Positions 1 to 6,680 of a stretch of DNA of 16,334 bases are shown piece after piece (positions within the stretch are counted from its first letter, which is position 1; the number at the start of each line of letters is the position of its first letter). The stretch comes from Fibrobacter sp. UBA1765 (lineage in GTDB: Bacteria > Fibrobacterota > Fibrobacteria > Fibrobacterales > Fibrobacteraceae). Location of the stretch: positions 1-16,334 of the forward strand of contig DCGZ01000116.1 of the NCBI GenBank assembly GCA_002314675.1, written 5' to 3'. A program made the position numbers and the translations under genes. A model generated the notes under the pieces. That model made no database searches and was not told where the DNA came from. It saw only the letters and a list, made by a program, of their open reading frames with translations.

Positions 1-26
1 TGCATCTGGCTCTTGCATCTTAGTCT
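1..26. repeat. Degenerate AGATGCA-type short repeat
   Basis: On the minus strand this stretch reads as AGATGCA-like units (AGATGCA, AGAGCC, AGATGCA). The middle unit is one base short, so the two TGCATCT copies (1-7 and 14-20) are 13 bases apart. A 17-base part (5-21) recurs in inverted orientation, with one extra base, at 3070-3087 on the other side of the FtsK gene. The array may continue left of the window. Confidence 0.45.
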
Positions 27-83
27 CCTCAAAGAGAGCGTAGCGAACGACCTCCCGCCTCAAGCACCGAAGGTGCGTTCCTC
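27..83. repeat. Dispersed intergenic repeat, copy A
   Basis: The 27 bases at 27-53 match 25 of 27 bases at 5714-5740; both share the core AGCGAACGACCT and the CCTCAAAG lead. Next to it is a small hairpin: GCACC (64-68), GAA loop, GGTGC (72-76). Copy B also has a 5-bp, 3-base-loop hairpin, but on the other side of its core. Both copies lie 3' of a minus-strand gene. Function unknown; this may be a genome-wide dispersed repeat. Confidence 0.55.
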
Positions 84-106
84 ACACCAGCCTTCTGTCT
101 TCCGAA

Positions 107-2983
107 TTAAAACCTATTGCTCAGGTTATTAATTTCTTCTTCGCCCATGAGCATGTCGCGTGGCTTTGAATTCCCCTTCGACTTTCCACAAATTCCAAAC
201 TTTTCCATTTGGTCAACAATCTTGCCTGCGCGGCTAAAGCCAACGCTAAACGCACGCTGCACGGCAGAAACAGAAACGCCACGCATGCCAACAGCCCAGA
301 GTGCAACCTGGAACAATAGCGGGTCTACCTTGCCGGTACTTGCAGGCAGGCCATCGCCGCCATCTTCATCCTCGCTATCGCCATCGGCAAATTCAAAGCT
401 TTCAAGCTGCGGGTAATACACGTTCTGGTTAGAACACGCATCGGCCAAGCGCTCCGCTTCCGGGTCCGAAAGGAACGCACCGTGAACTCGCACAGGGTCA
501 TCGTTTAGCTTGTACAGCATATCGCCACGCCCAAGCAATTTTTCAGCACCCTGCATATCAAGAATAATTCTTGAATCAAGCGCAGAGCCAACCTTAAACG
601 AAATTCTAGTCGGCAAGTTCGCCTTGATAAGGCCCGTAATCACATTCGCAGACGGACGCTGTGTTGCAAGCACAAGGTGAATGCCAACGGCACGAGCCTT
701 TTGTGCAATACGTGCAATGGACTTTTCAACTTCCTTGCCAGCAACCATCATAAGGTCTGCAAGTTCATCGATTACAACGACAATGAATGCCATTTTTTTG
801 CGCTCTTCTTCTGGCACCTCATCAGGAAGAGTTCCGTTTGCAACCTTTTCATTATAGCCGAACAGGTTACGAACCTTGGCCTTTGCAAGAACTTCATAGC
901 GCCTATCCATTTCAACGCAAAGCCACTTGAGCGCTTGCACAGCAACATCAGGCTGCGTAATTACCGGGTGCAGCAAGTGCGGAATGCTTTCGTACATTTT
1001 AAGTTCAACGACCTTCGGGTCTACAAGAACCAAGCGAAGTTCATCTGGAGTCTTGCTTAAAAGCAAGCTCGCCATGAGAACGTTAATGCAAACAGACTTA
1101 CCAGAACCGGTTTGACCAGCTATCAACAAATGAGGGGCGCGAGCCAAATCCATTGTAAACGGAGCACCTGTAATATCCTTGCCAAGTACAATCTGCAACT
1201 TTTCTGTCGCCGGGGTAAAATGTTCTGCACAGAACAAATCGCTGCAGAAAATTGTCTGTGACTTTCTATTCGGAATTTCTATACCGACAACAGACTTGCC
1301 AGGAATCGGAGCCAGGATTCTTATAGAAATTGCCTTCAATGCCAAAGCCAAATCATCTTGCAAAGAAAGGAACTTGGCAACCTTAATACCCGGCCCCGGT
1401 TCCACTTCAAAGCGGGTAATCACAGGGCCCGTAACAATGTTTGTAACCTTGCCCTTGACCTTGTAACTTTCAAGATGAAGTTCCAATTCGCGTGCGAGAA
1501 CCTGCAGTTCATCTTCAGAATATTCAGGCGACTGTTCAGGAGCTTCGTCCAAAACGTTATTCGCATCAGGAATCACATACGGATCGTATTCCATTTGCGG
1601 AGTCTGGTCGATTGTACGTGAATCATCTGCGAAAACATCAATTGCCTGGGCAGCATTTTCTGCGCGATAAGTTTCTACAGGGAATTCGCTTGCAGGTTCA
1701 GCAGACTCGGTTTCTTCAGCCACTTCCTCGGTAACGGCAACTTCTGGCTTTAATTCCTCAATATCAGTCGTTTCCAAATCAGCATCAACGCCGCTAGTGC
1801 CAACTGTCACAAAGGCCATTTCATTATTACCGATTTCTGTAGTTTCTTCGGCAGCTTCGGGCTCGGCAACGTGCTCGGCAGTTTCACCAACAACAGGGAT
1901 AGCCACAGGAACTTGCTCTGTAACCTTGCCACGAACAATGCCCTGCACATTTGGCAATTCTTCGTTAGCATCTTCCCATTCATTTACCTTGCGAATACGG
2001 CGAAGTTCAGCGATTTCATCGCGGATCTTACGTTTTTCAACATCGTCCAAATAAGGGCCGCGTTCCTTAAGTTCACGTTCCAAAGCTTCAAGGCGGTTTT
2101 CCGGGCGTTCAGAAACAGCGGGGATAATTGTACTTGCATCGTGAATTGGTTCATTAAGTGGCGGCAGCGAACCCATGGCGGTCCCCCACACTCCGGCAGC
2201 CTTGAACGGCTTTGCATTTTGCGGCAAGCCAATAACCGTATCATCCCAGTTAACACTCTGAGCAGGAGCTGGCAAAGCAGCCCTGCCGCGGCGAGGCTTG
2301 GATTCGGGAGTTTCAATGGCGACAAATTCCTTTTTAAGGCCAGCCTGCAACTTTGCTTCCTTACGAGCTTCACGGAACTTATAAATACCAACAGGAATTT
2401 TCCACAAGACCTTCGCAATAATCACAAGGAACTTAAAGTGGCGTGCCCGCAAGCCAAAACAAGCGGCACAAACGCCAACCAGGGCAACAATGCCCAAAAT
2501 AGAAGGCAAAATAACGGAGCTGCCAAATACCTGTGCGAGTTCTTTTGAAAGAGCGTTCCCTAAAATGCCGCCATTCTTTACAAGCTGTTCTGGAGACGGC
2601 AATTTTACATCGTAAACACGCAACGAAAACAGGTACGATAAAACGACAGTCAAAAGGGTAAAACCGATGCCAATGCGCAAAAGTACGACGCGTTCAAACT
2701 TCGTGAACGAAAAAATTGACAAAAGCAAAAGGGCAACTCCAAAAACAAGCACAGAAACATGGCCAAAGAACTTAAGCATAGCCATATTGAAAATCTTTAC
2801 GACATTTGTCACCGAAGCGTCGATCGAAGCGCCAAAAGAATCGCCCCACGCAATAAAGAACGCGGCGATAACGGCAACGCCAAACAGCAACAACATGCTA
2901 CCCAATACCACCGGGAACTTAGAACCGCCTGAAGATTTTTTGGAAGATGCCTTCATCACTTTTTTTGCAGATTTCTTAGCCAA
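107..2983 (-). CDS. ftsK: FtsK/SpoIIIE family DNA translocase
   Basis: This is a septum-anchored, ATP-driven dsDNA translocase that moves and resolves chromosome ends during division. The 958-residue product has about four N-terminal membrane segments (roughly 24-46, 70-92, 100-121, 155-178). An acidic, Ala/Pro/Glu-rich linker (about 215-485) follows, then the alpha domain (about 488-560), and the RecA-like beta domain with Walker A GQTGSGKS (623-630) and Walker B VVVIDELADLM (735-745). A winged-helix gamma domain (about 885-935, DPLLFQVALWAV...) is of the kind that reads polar KOPS motifs and contacts XerD. The start is TTG, set by a TAGGAG Shine-Dalgarno seven bases upstream; a later ATG (codon 10) lacks such a site. 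The length is normal for the longer FtsK forms. It is separated from the upstream operon by a terminator, so it probably has its own promoter. Confidence 0.97.
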   Translation of the reverse strand: MAKKSAKKVMKASSKKSSGGSKFPVVLGSMLLLFGVAVIAAFFIAWGDSFGASIDASVTNVVKIFNMAMLKFFGHVSVLVFGVALLLLSIFSFTKFERVVLLRIGIGFTLLTVVLSYLFSLRVYDVKLPSPEQLVKNGGILGNALSKELAQVFGSSVILPSILGIVALVGVCAACFGLRARHFKFLVIIAKVLWKIPVGIYKFREARKEAKLQAGLKKEFVAIETPESKPRRGRAALPAPAQSVNWDDTVIGLPQNAKPFKAAGVWGTAMGSLPPLNEPIHDASTIIPAVSERPENRLEALERELKERGPYLDDVEKRKIRDEIAELRRIRKVNEWEDANEELPNVQGIVRGKVTEQVPVAIPVVGETAEHVAEPEAAEETTEIGNNEMAFVTVGTSGVDADLETTDIEELKPEVAVTEEVAEETESAEPASEFPVETYRAENAAQAIDVFADDSRTIDQTPQMEYDPYVIPDANNVLDEAPEQSPEYSEDELQVLARELELHLESYKVKGKVTNIVTGPVITRFEVEPGPGIKVAKFLSLQDDLALALKAISIRILAPIPGKSVVGIEIPNRKSQTIFCSDLFCAEHFTPATEKLQIVLGKDITGAPFTMDLARAPHLLIAGQTGSGKSVCINVLMASLLLSKTPDELRLVLVDPKVVELKMYESIPHLLHPVITQPDVAVQALKWLCVEMDRRYEVLAKAKVRNLFGYNEKVANGTLPDEVPEEERKKMAFIVVVIDELADLMMVAGKEVEKSIARIAQKARAVGIHLVLATQRPSANVITGLIKANLPTRISFKVGSALDSRIILDMQGAEKLLGRGDMLYKLNDDPVRVHGAFLSDPEAERLADACSNQNVYYPQLESFEFADGDSEDEDGGDGLPASTGKVDPLLFQVALWAVGMRGVSVSAVQRAFSVGFSRAGKIVDQMEKFGICGKSKGNSKPRDMLMGEEEINNLSNRF

Positions 2984-2990
2984 AATAAAA

Positions 2991-2996
2991 CTCCTA
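2991..2996 (-). promoter_or_regulatory. Shine-Dalgarno for ftsK TTG start
   Basis: The minus strand reads TAGGAG followed by seven bases and then TTG GCT AAG AAA. This is the strongest ribosome binding site in reach and decides the non-ATG start of ftsK. Confidence 0.75.
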
Positions 2997-3009
2997 AATA
3001 ATCACTAGC

Positions 3010-3037
3010 AATATAGTAAATGATTGATAATCAACAA
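3010..3037 (-). promoter_or_regulatory. Candidate ftsK promoter
   Basis: The minus strand has TTGTTG (3032-3037) and TATATT (3010-3015) with a 16-base spacer, lying just upstream of the ftsK ribosome binding site. The -35 match is poor, so this is only a candidate, although ftsK should need its own promoter because a terminator closes the operon upstream. Confidence 0.3.
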
Positions 3038-3042
3038 CTTAC

Positions 3043-3091
3043 AGAAATAGAAAATTAAGAAGCAAGAGCAAGATGCAAGAGGCCAGAAACA
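3043..3091. repeat. Degenerate 7-bp array (AGANNCA-like)
   Basis: Read in steps of seven, this purine-rich spacer gives AGAAATA, GAAAATT, AAGAAGC, AAGAGCA, AGATGCA, AGAGGCC, AGAAACA. The last four units are the clearest. The AGATGCA-AGAGGCC part is the inverted partner of bases 5-21 beyond the other end of ftsK. No gene is visible in 2984-3130. Confidence 0.45.
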
Positions 3092-3130
3092 GCATTCTTT
3101 CATGTTACCTAGAACAAAGATTCGGGACAC

Positions 3131-3160
3131 AAAAAAGGCTCGTACGAAAACGTACGAACC
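3131..3160 (-). terminator. Rho-independent terminator of the two-gene membrane protein operon
   Basis: In minus-strand RNA, GGUUCGUACG pairs with CGUACGAGCC (one G-U wobble) around a UUUU loop and is followed at once by six U. It lies 26 bases after the stop codon of the 160-residue gene, which is textbook geometry. It also isolates ftsK from this operon. Confidence 0.9.
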
Positions 3161-3186
3161 TTTCTACAAACCTTAACAGGCTTTAA

Positions 3187-3669
3187 TTATTCTTCGTCAT
3201 CACCTTCATCGGCAGCGGCAGAAGCTGCACCGAACTTGCCAAGGAGAGCGTCTACATTCACGCCGGTCAAGCCAACGAGTGTCTTGACATCAGTCTTCTT
3301 GTCGGTTTCAACCTTGTCGAAGCTAGAAACGATGTAGAAGTCAGAAGTGGCAGAGAACTTGCGAGTCTTGTTCGCAATGCTCATTTCGCCCTTGATGCTT
3401 GGGAAGTACTTTGCTTCAAGAGAAGCCTGGTCCTTTGCGCTCTTAGCATTCTGCATAACGTCTGTAGCAAGGCTCCAGACCAAGCGGTTCTGTTCTACAG
3501 CGCTGTTGACATAGTCAAGAATCTTTGCAGAAGACTTGTAGCTCTTCTGGGTTGTTTCGTTATACTTTTCTTCGGCCTGGCCCATGTAATTGCCCTTCTG
3601 CATAAGAAGCATAATGGCAAAAAGAACTACGAGAACGCTAGCAGCAATAGAAATAATTTTCGGATTCAT
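3187..3669 (-). CDS. Single-pass membrane-anchored protein, unknown function
   Basis: The 160-residue product has one hydrophobic segment near the N-terminus (about 5-24), then a soluble, probably extracytoplasmic domain and a very acidic end (AAADEGDDEE). I do not recognise a named family. After the membrane segment it aligns without gaps to the protein encoded just upstream: both have KGxY directly after the membrane helix and a Trp exactly 40 residues later (K25/W65 here, K46/W86 there), with about 12 of 43 positions identical. The pair is probably an old tandem duplication. The start is well supported: AAGGAG lies nine bases before the ATG and overlaps the stop codon of the upstream gene, so the two are probably translationally coupled. 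The gene is last in its operon, before a clear terminator. Confidence 0.85.
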   Translation of the reverse strand: MNPKIISIAASVLVVLFAIMLLMQKGNYMGQAEEKYNETTQKSYKSSAKILDYVNSAVEQNRLVWSLATDVMQNAKSAKDQASLEAKYFPSIKGEMSIANKTRKFSATSDFYIVSSFDKVETDKKTDVKTLVGLTGVNVDALLGKFGAASAAADEGDDEE

Positions 3670-3681
3670 GTGAAGTTCTCC

Positions 3682-4296
3682 TTAGTCAAGGCTAAATGGT
3701 GCTGGAGCAGGGAGTGTAAACTGAGCCTTGGAATCGTAATTAGACAAGGCACTGTAATCCATCTTTGCAAGCTTACCCTTTGCAAAGGTAAAGGTAATGG
3801 AGCAACCCTTACCGCAGGCAACAGTCTTGACGCCACCTTCAGAAGACACCAAGATGGAACCTTCTGCAAGGCCGAGTTCGCTAAACTTCATTTGAGCCTT
3901 TTCTGGAATGCCGGCTGCAGAATAGATGTAGCTGAGCTGGCGTTCACGGGATTCCTTGTCGTTTACAATTGCATCGAGGCGTGCGTTAAAGCCCTTTTCG
4001 GACTTGTCGCCAGACTTGATTGTTTCATAGACAAGGCGCCATGCCTGGCCAAACTGGTCTACAGACTTCCACTGGTCATGGAGAGCTGCGTTAGAAAGTT
4101 CAAGGTACTTGCCGCTCTGGTCCTTGTAAAGGCCCTTGGCAGTTTCATTGTACTGGCCCTTCAAGACGAACATCAAAACTGCAAGTGCGACAAGGATCAC
4201 TATGTCGACAATGAGCAAAATCTTGAACTTTTTCATTTTTTGAGCCTTGGCAGATTCTGCCTGGCCCTCGGTCTGGTTTACTTCTTCTGGATTCAT
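3682..4296 (-). CDS. Single-pass membrane-anchored protein, paralogue of its downstream neighbour
   Basis: The 204-residue product has a polar, probably cytoplasmic N-terminus of about 22 residues, a basic patch (KMKKFK), one membrane helix (about 25-45) and a soluble outer domain. The family is unknown to me. The stretch after the helix (KGQYNETAK..., W86) parallels the neighbour's KGNY...W65. The C-terminal half has no counterpart there and carries two close cysteines (161 and 165, CGKGC), which could form a disulfide or bind metal if exported. AGAGGG just before the ATG is a fair ribosome binding site. It is first in a two-gene operon; only 12 bases separate it from the next start. The gene is divergent from the 4377 gene. 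Confidence 0.85.
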   Translation of the reverse strand: MNPEEVNQTEGQAESAKAQKMKKFKILLIVDIVILVALAVLMFVLKGQYNETAKGLYKDQSGKYLELSNAALHDQWKSVDQFGQAWRLVYETIKSGDKSEKGFNARLDAIVNDKESRERQLSYIYSAAGIPEKAQMKFSELGLAEGSILVSSEGGVKTVACGKGCSITFTFAKGKLAKMDYSALSNYDSKAQFTLPAPAPFSLD

Positions 4297-4376
4297 ATAC
4301 CCTCTAAGTTAGAATACGTTCCATAATTTAATTTTTTTCACGAAAAAAAGCCAATAAAGTTTTTAAATTACAGCTC

Positions 4377-4862
4377 ATGCAAAACGAAAAGAGTTTATCT
4401 ATAATAATTTTTAACAATCTAAAAGAACTTATCAGCGCAAAAAACGCCGCGCACGACTCCATGTTCAAGTTCCATTGGAAAAAAATGTGGCCGTTCAGCC
4501 TTTTGTGGCCGCAAGTCGACTTTATAAGAATAGAACGATTCATGGGTACTTTGTGCGAACAATGCGAAGACCAGATCAAGTTCTTAAACGGCAACAAGAA
4601 CAAGGCTGCCAAAGAAGAAATTCCTTTCTTGGATTCCGTACCTGCATACCTTGAGGCTCTTTCTGTAACATGCCAAAAGCTTGCCATTGTCGCAAACTAC
4701 CGCCAGGCGCTTCTTGAAAAAAAAGAAAAGAAGAACGCTTTCAAGTTCAACGACATGCTTAAGGCCTACCAGGAGGCTACAGCCTCGCTTACCCGCGCAG
4801 GCGCATTTGTGCAAGTAGCATGGGGCGATTTAAAGGCCAAGCAAAGCTCTAAGCAAGGATAA
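4377..4862 (+). CDS. Hypothetical protein, 161 residues
   Basis: I do not recognise a family. The product is predicted soluble, Lys-rich and mostly helical, with aromatic clusters near the N-terminus (FKFHWKKMWPF, about 30-40) and a cysteine pair (about 60 and 63, CEQCE). No signal peptide or clear membrane segment is visible. Codon use resembles that of its neighbours (many AAG, AAC, GAA, CTT), which supports a real gene rather than a shadow of another frame. No strong ribosome binding site precedes the ATG; the spacer upstream is A/T-rich. The 3' end overlaps the end of the convergent glycosyltransferase gene by 33 bases. Confidence 0.7.
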   Translation: MQNEKSLSIIIFNNLKELISAKNAAHDSMFKFHWKKMWPFSLLWPQVDFIRIERFMGTLCEQCEDQIKFLNGNKNKAAKEEIPFLDSVPAYLEALSVTCQKLAIVANYRQALLEKKEKKNAFKFNDMLKAYQEATASLTRAGAFVQVAWGDLKAKQSSKQG

Positions 4863-5516
4863 ACGCCAGGCAATCCGCTTTAGCGCACTCTTCTTTTTAC
4901 CGGTAATTTGCGTTGCATTAGATTCGTGAATTCGGTATTCAATATACGGCGTTTGCAAGTAGCAGACGTCATATTTTTTTTCGGCAACAAGCCCTAGCCA
5001 CTGGTCATGCATCGGGAGTTTTTTCGGGAACGGCAATGCTGTTTTAAGTAATTCCCTGCGGAATGCCATGCAGCAACCGGTGTACGTATTTTTTAGCCAG
5101 TTGTTGAACACGCCTTTTTTATATGGGCGAATGCTGGACAAAGTTCGTTCACGATTCCCGTTTTTTAAAATATAGGCATCGTGCATTACCAGGCTTGAAT
5201 TTTCAAGAGCCTTGCAAACCGAATCAACCTTACCAGGGAGCCAGACATCATCCTGATCGGCAAGGAAAATGATATCGCCTTTTGCATTTTGCAAGGCACG
5301 TTCCAAATTATAAATGGGGCCAAGCCTAGACTCCCCTCTTAAAATTTTAATGCGAGAATCCTTGAAGTCTTCTACAATCAGCAAGGTTTTGTCGGTCGAA
5401 TTGTCATCGGCAACAATAATTTCTGCACTTTGAGGAAGTTCCTTCAAAATGCTTTCAAGCTGTTCACGAACATAGCGTTCGCCATTGTAAGTTGCCATGC
5501 AGACTGAAATACACAT
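4830..5516 (-). CDS. Glycosyltransferase family 2
   Basis: A GT-A fold glycosyltransferase that probably adds one sugar to a lipid-linked surface glycan at the cytoplasmic face. The 228-residue product starts directly with the GT2 signature (ISVCMATYNGERYVREQL). It has the nucleotide-binding DDNS (37-40), the metal-binding DQDD (87-90), and a late HDQW (170-173) at the place of the catalytic ED/HD motif. It resembles rhamnosyl- or galactosyltransferase-like GT2 enzymes; donor and acceptor cannot be read from the sequence. It is short but complete, ending in a basic amphipathic tail that may touch the membrane. There is no Shine-Dalgarno; the start follows a T-rich run. A 279-base repeat-filled gap separates it from the upstream glycosyltransferase, so it may be transcribed on its own. 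Confidence 0.92.
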   Translation of the reverse strand: MCISVCMATYNGERYVREQLESILKELPQSAEIIVADDNSTDKTLLIVEDFKDSRIKILRGESRLGPIYNLERALQNAKGDIIFLADQDDVWLPGKVDSVCKALENSSLVMHDAYILKNGNRERTLSSIRPYKKGVFNNWLKNTYTGCCMAFRRELLKTALPFPKKLPMHDQWLGLVAEKKYDVCYLQTPYIEYRIHESNATQITGKKKSALKRIAWRLSLLRALLGL

Positions 5517-5551
5517 GATAAAAAAAATAACTTTTAGTGACTGGTATATAG

Positions 5552-5600
5552 GGGGATTGGATTTAGGGATTAGGGTATAGGGTCTAGGGGCTAGTGGATG
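5552..5600. repeat. 7-bp array GGGNNTA with G-quadruplex potential
   Basis: Seven consecutive heptamers read GGGGATT, GGATTTA, GGGATTA, GGGTATA, GGGTCTA, GGGGCTA, GTGGATG. The GGG tracts at 5566, 5573, 5580 and 5587 are separated by four-base spacers (ATTA, TATA, TCTA), which satisfies the usual four-tract G-quadruplex rule on the plus strand. No gene is visible in 5517-5795. Confidence 0.75.
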
Positions 5601-5612
5601 TTGATTTTCAGT

Positions 5613-5640
5613 GTTTTTAGAATCTAGGATTTAGGGGCTA
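5613..5640. repeat. Second 7-bp array with the same TA-ending unit
   Basis: Four heptamers, GTTTTTA, GAATCTA, GGATTTA and GGGGCTA, share the G....TA pattern of the array at 5552-5600 but are two bases out of phase with it. GGATTTA and GGGGCTA occur in both. Confidence 0.55.
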
Positions 5641-5691
5641 CTTAATTGATAATGAAAGTTCTATCCCAAGCTATTAATTGAATTACCTCTA

Positions 5692-5740
5692 GGCGCGTAG
5701 CGCCGACCCCACGCCTCAAAGTGAGCGCAGCGAACGACCT
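5692..5740. repeat. Dispersed intergenic repeat, copy B, with hairpin
   Basis: A perfect 5-bp hairpin, GGCGC (5692-5696), GTA loop, GCGCC (5700-5704), precedes a 27-base element (5714-5740) that is 25/27 identical to 27-53. It lies 3' of the minus-strand glycosyltransferase gene ending at 5796, as copy A lies 3' of ftsK. Confidence 0.55.
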
Positions 5741-5794
5741 AACTTCCATCTACAGACTCCTGTACTCTGTATTCTGTCCTCTGTCCTCTTTCTT
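5739..5794. repeat. 7-bp array (consensus CTGTCCT), eight units
   Basis: Read in sevens, the stretch gives CTAACTT, CCATCTA, CAGACTC, CTGTACT, CTGTATT, CTGTCCT, CTGTCCT, CTTTCTT. Every unit starts with C, and the central four share CTGT exactly seven bases apart (5760, 5767, 5774, 5781). The array ends two bases before the stop codon of the glycosyltransferase at 5796. Confidence 0.65.
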
Positions 5795-5795
5795 G

Positions 5796-6680
5796 TCAGT
5801 GTTTCAAGAACGCACTTGGAACAAGGAGCTTTGGGACTCGTTTCCAAAAATCAATTGTCATGGAGCAAAGGCTCGGAAATCTCTTTAAAGCCTCAACCTT
5901 ATTCTTGTATGTAAGGGCAGAAAACCAGCGCATTTTCCAAAGCTTGACCGCCTTGGAATACAAAGGATGATCCTTGTACAATTCTACAGTGTCGAGCATA
6001 TTGGTATAAAGCCAGTTCACGTTTTCTGCAGTGTCTGCATTTGACATGTTGTTGCCGTGAATGCGATAAAAGCAAGTGTTCGTTTCAATTACCGGGAGTG
6101 GCGAACTCACGGAAAGAAGCTTGAGCATCATCGGAAAGTCCTCTTGCCCAATGTTTTCATCATAGCCACCAAGCTTTTTGAATTCTTCAAGGCGAAGCAT
6201 TTCGGAGCAGCCGTGCAACTCACGTTCGCCTAAAAAGAACTGTTCAAAAGTCACCTGAGGAATTGACTTCAAGTAGCGGGAATCAAGTTTTCCATCGCCA
6301 TTTCCATCAGCATCAATTACAGAAATCTGTCCAAAGCATGCAATTGCATTCGGATTGTTTTCAAGGTACGCGCTTTGTGCAGCAAGTCGTCCTGCTGGCA
6401 TAACATCGTCGGAAGCGAACGTGCAAAAATACTTGCCTCTTGCAAGGCTCAACAATTCATTGAGCGTTGCAATAACACCCTTGTTTGCGCGGTGCACATA
6501 TTTAAAGCCAAGCTCCTTGGCTAACGCTTCCAAAATTTTTGGCGAAGAATCCTTGCTGCCATCGTCAATTACAATCAGTTCAAAGTCGACTCCGGTTTGC
6601 GCCATAATGGAACGCACCGAAGCTTCCACAAAGCGTTCGTGGTTGTAGCTTGCCAAAAGAACTGATACCAATGGATTCAT
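5796..6680 (-). CDS. Glycosyltransferase family 2
   Basis: The 294-residue product is a GT-A glycosyltransferase of a surface polysaccharide pathway. It opens with VSVLLASYNHERFVEASVRS. It carries the nucleotide-binding DDGS (39-42), the metal-binding SDD (90-92) and an ED pair (180-181, GQED) fitting the catalytic base. About 90 residues follow the catalytic core and are rich in Trp, Phe and Lys, perhaps for membrane contact. Donor and acceptor sugars are unknown. I chose the ATG at 6680, whose first base is shared with the TAA stop of the flippase gene (TAATG), implying translational coupling; a GTG 12 bases upstream is in frame but less likely. The 3' side runs into a repeat-rich gap. Confidence 0.93.
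   Translation of the reverse strand: MNPLVSVLLASYNHERFVEASVRSIMAQTGVDFELIVIDDGSKDSSPKILEALAKELGFKYVHRANKGVIATLNELLSLARGKYFCTFASDDVMPAGRLAAQSAYLENNPNAIACFGQISVIDADGNGDGKLDSRYLKSIPQVTFEQFFLGERELHGCSEMLRLEEFKKLGGYDENIGQEDFPMMLKLLSVSSPLPVIETNTCFYRIHGNNMSNADTAENVNWLYTNMLDTVELYKDHPLYSKAVKLWKMRWFSALTYKNKVEALKRFPSLCSMTIDFWKRVPKLLVPSAFLKH

Noticed and set aside
1984..2418. Minus-strand 144-codon frame inside ftsK, and similar long frames opposite other genes
   Set aside because: They overlap strongly supported genes in another frame and their products are Arg/Ser/Leu-rich without family likeness, as expected for shadows.
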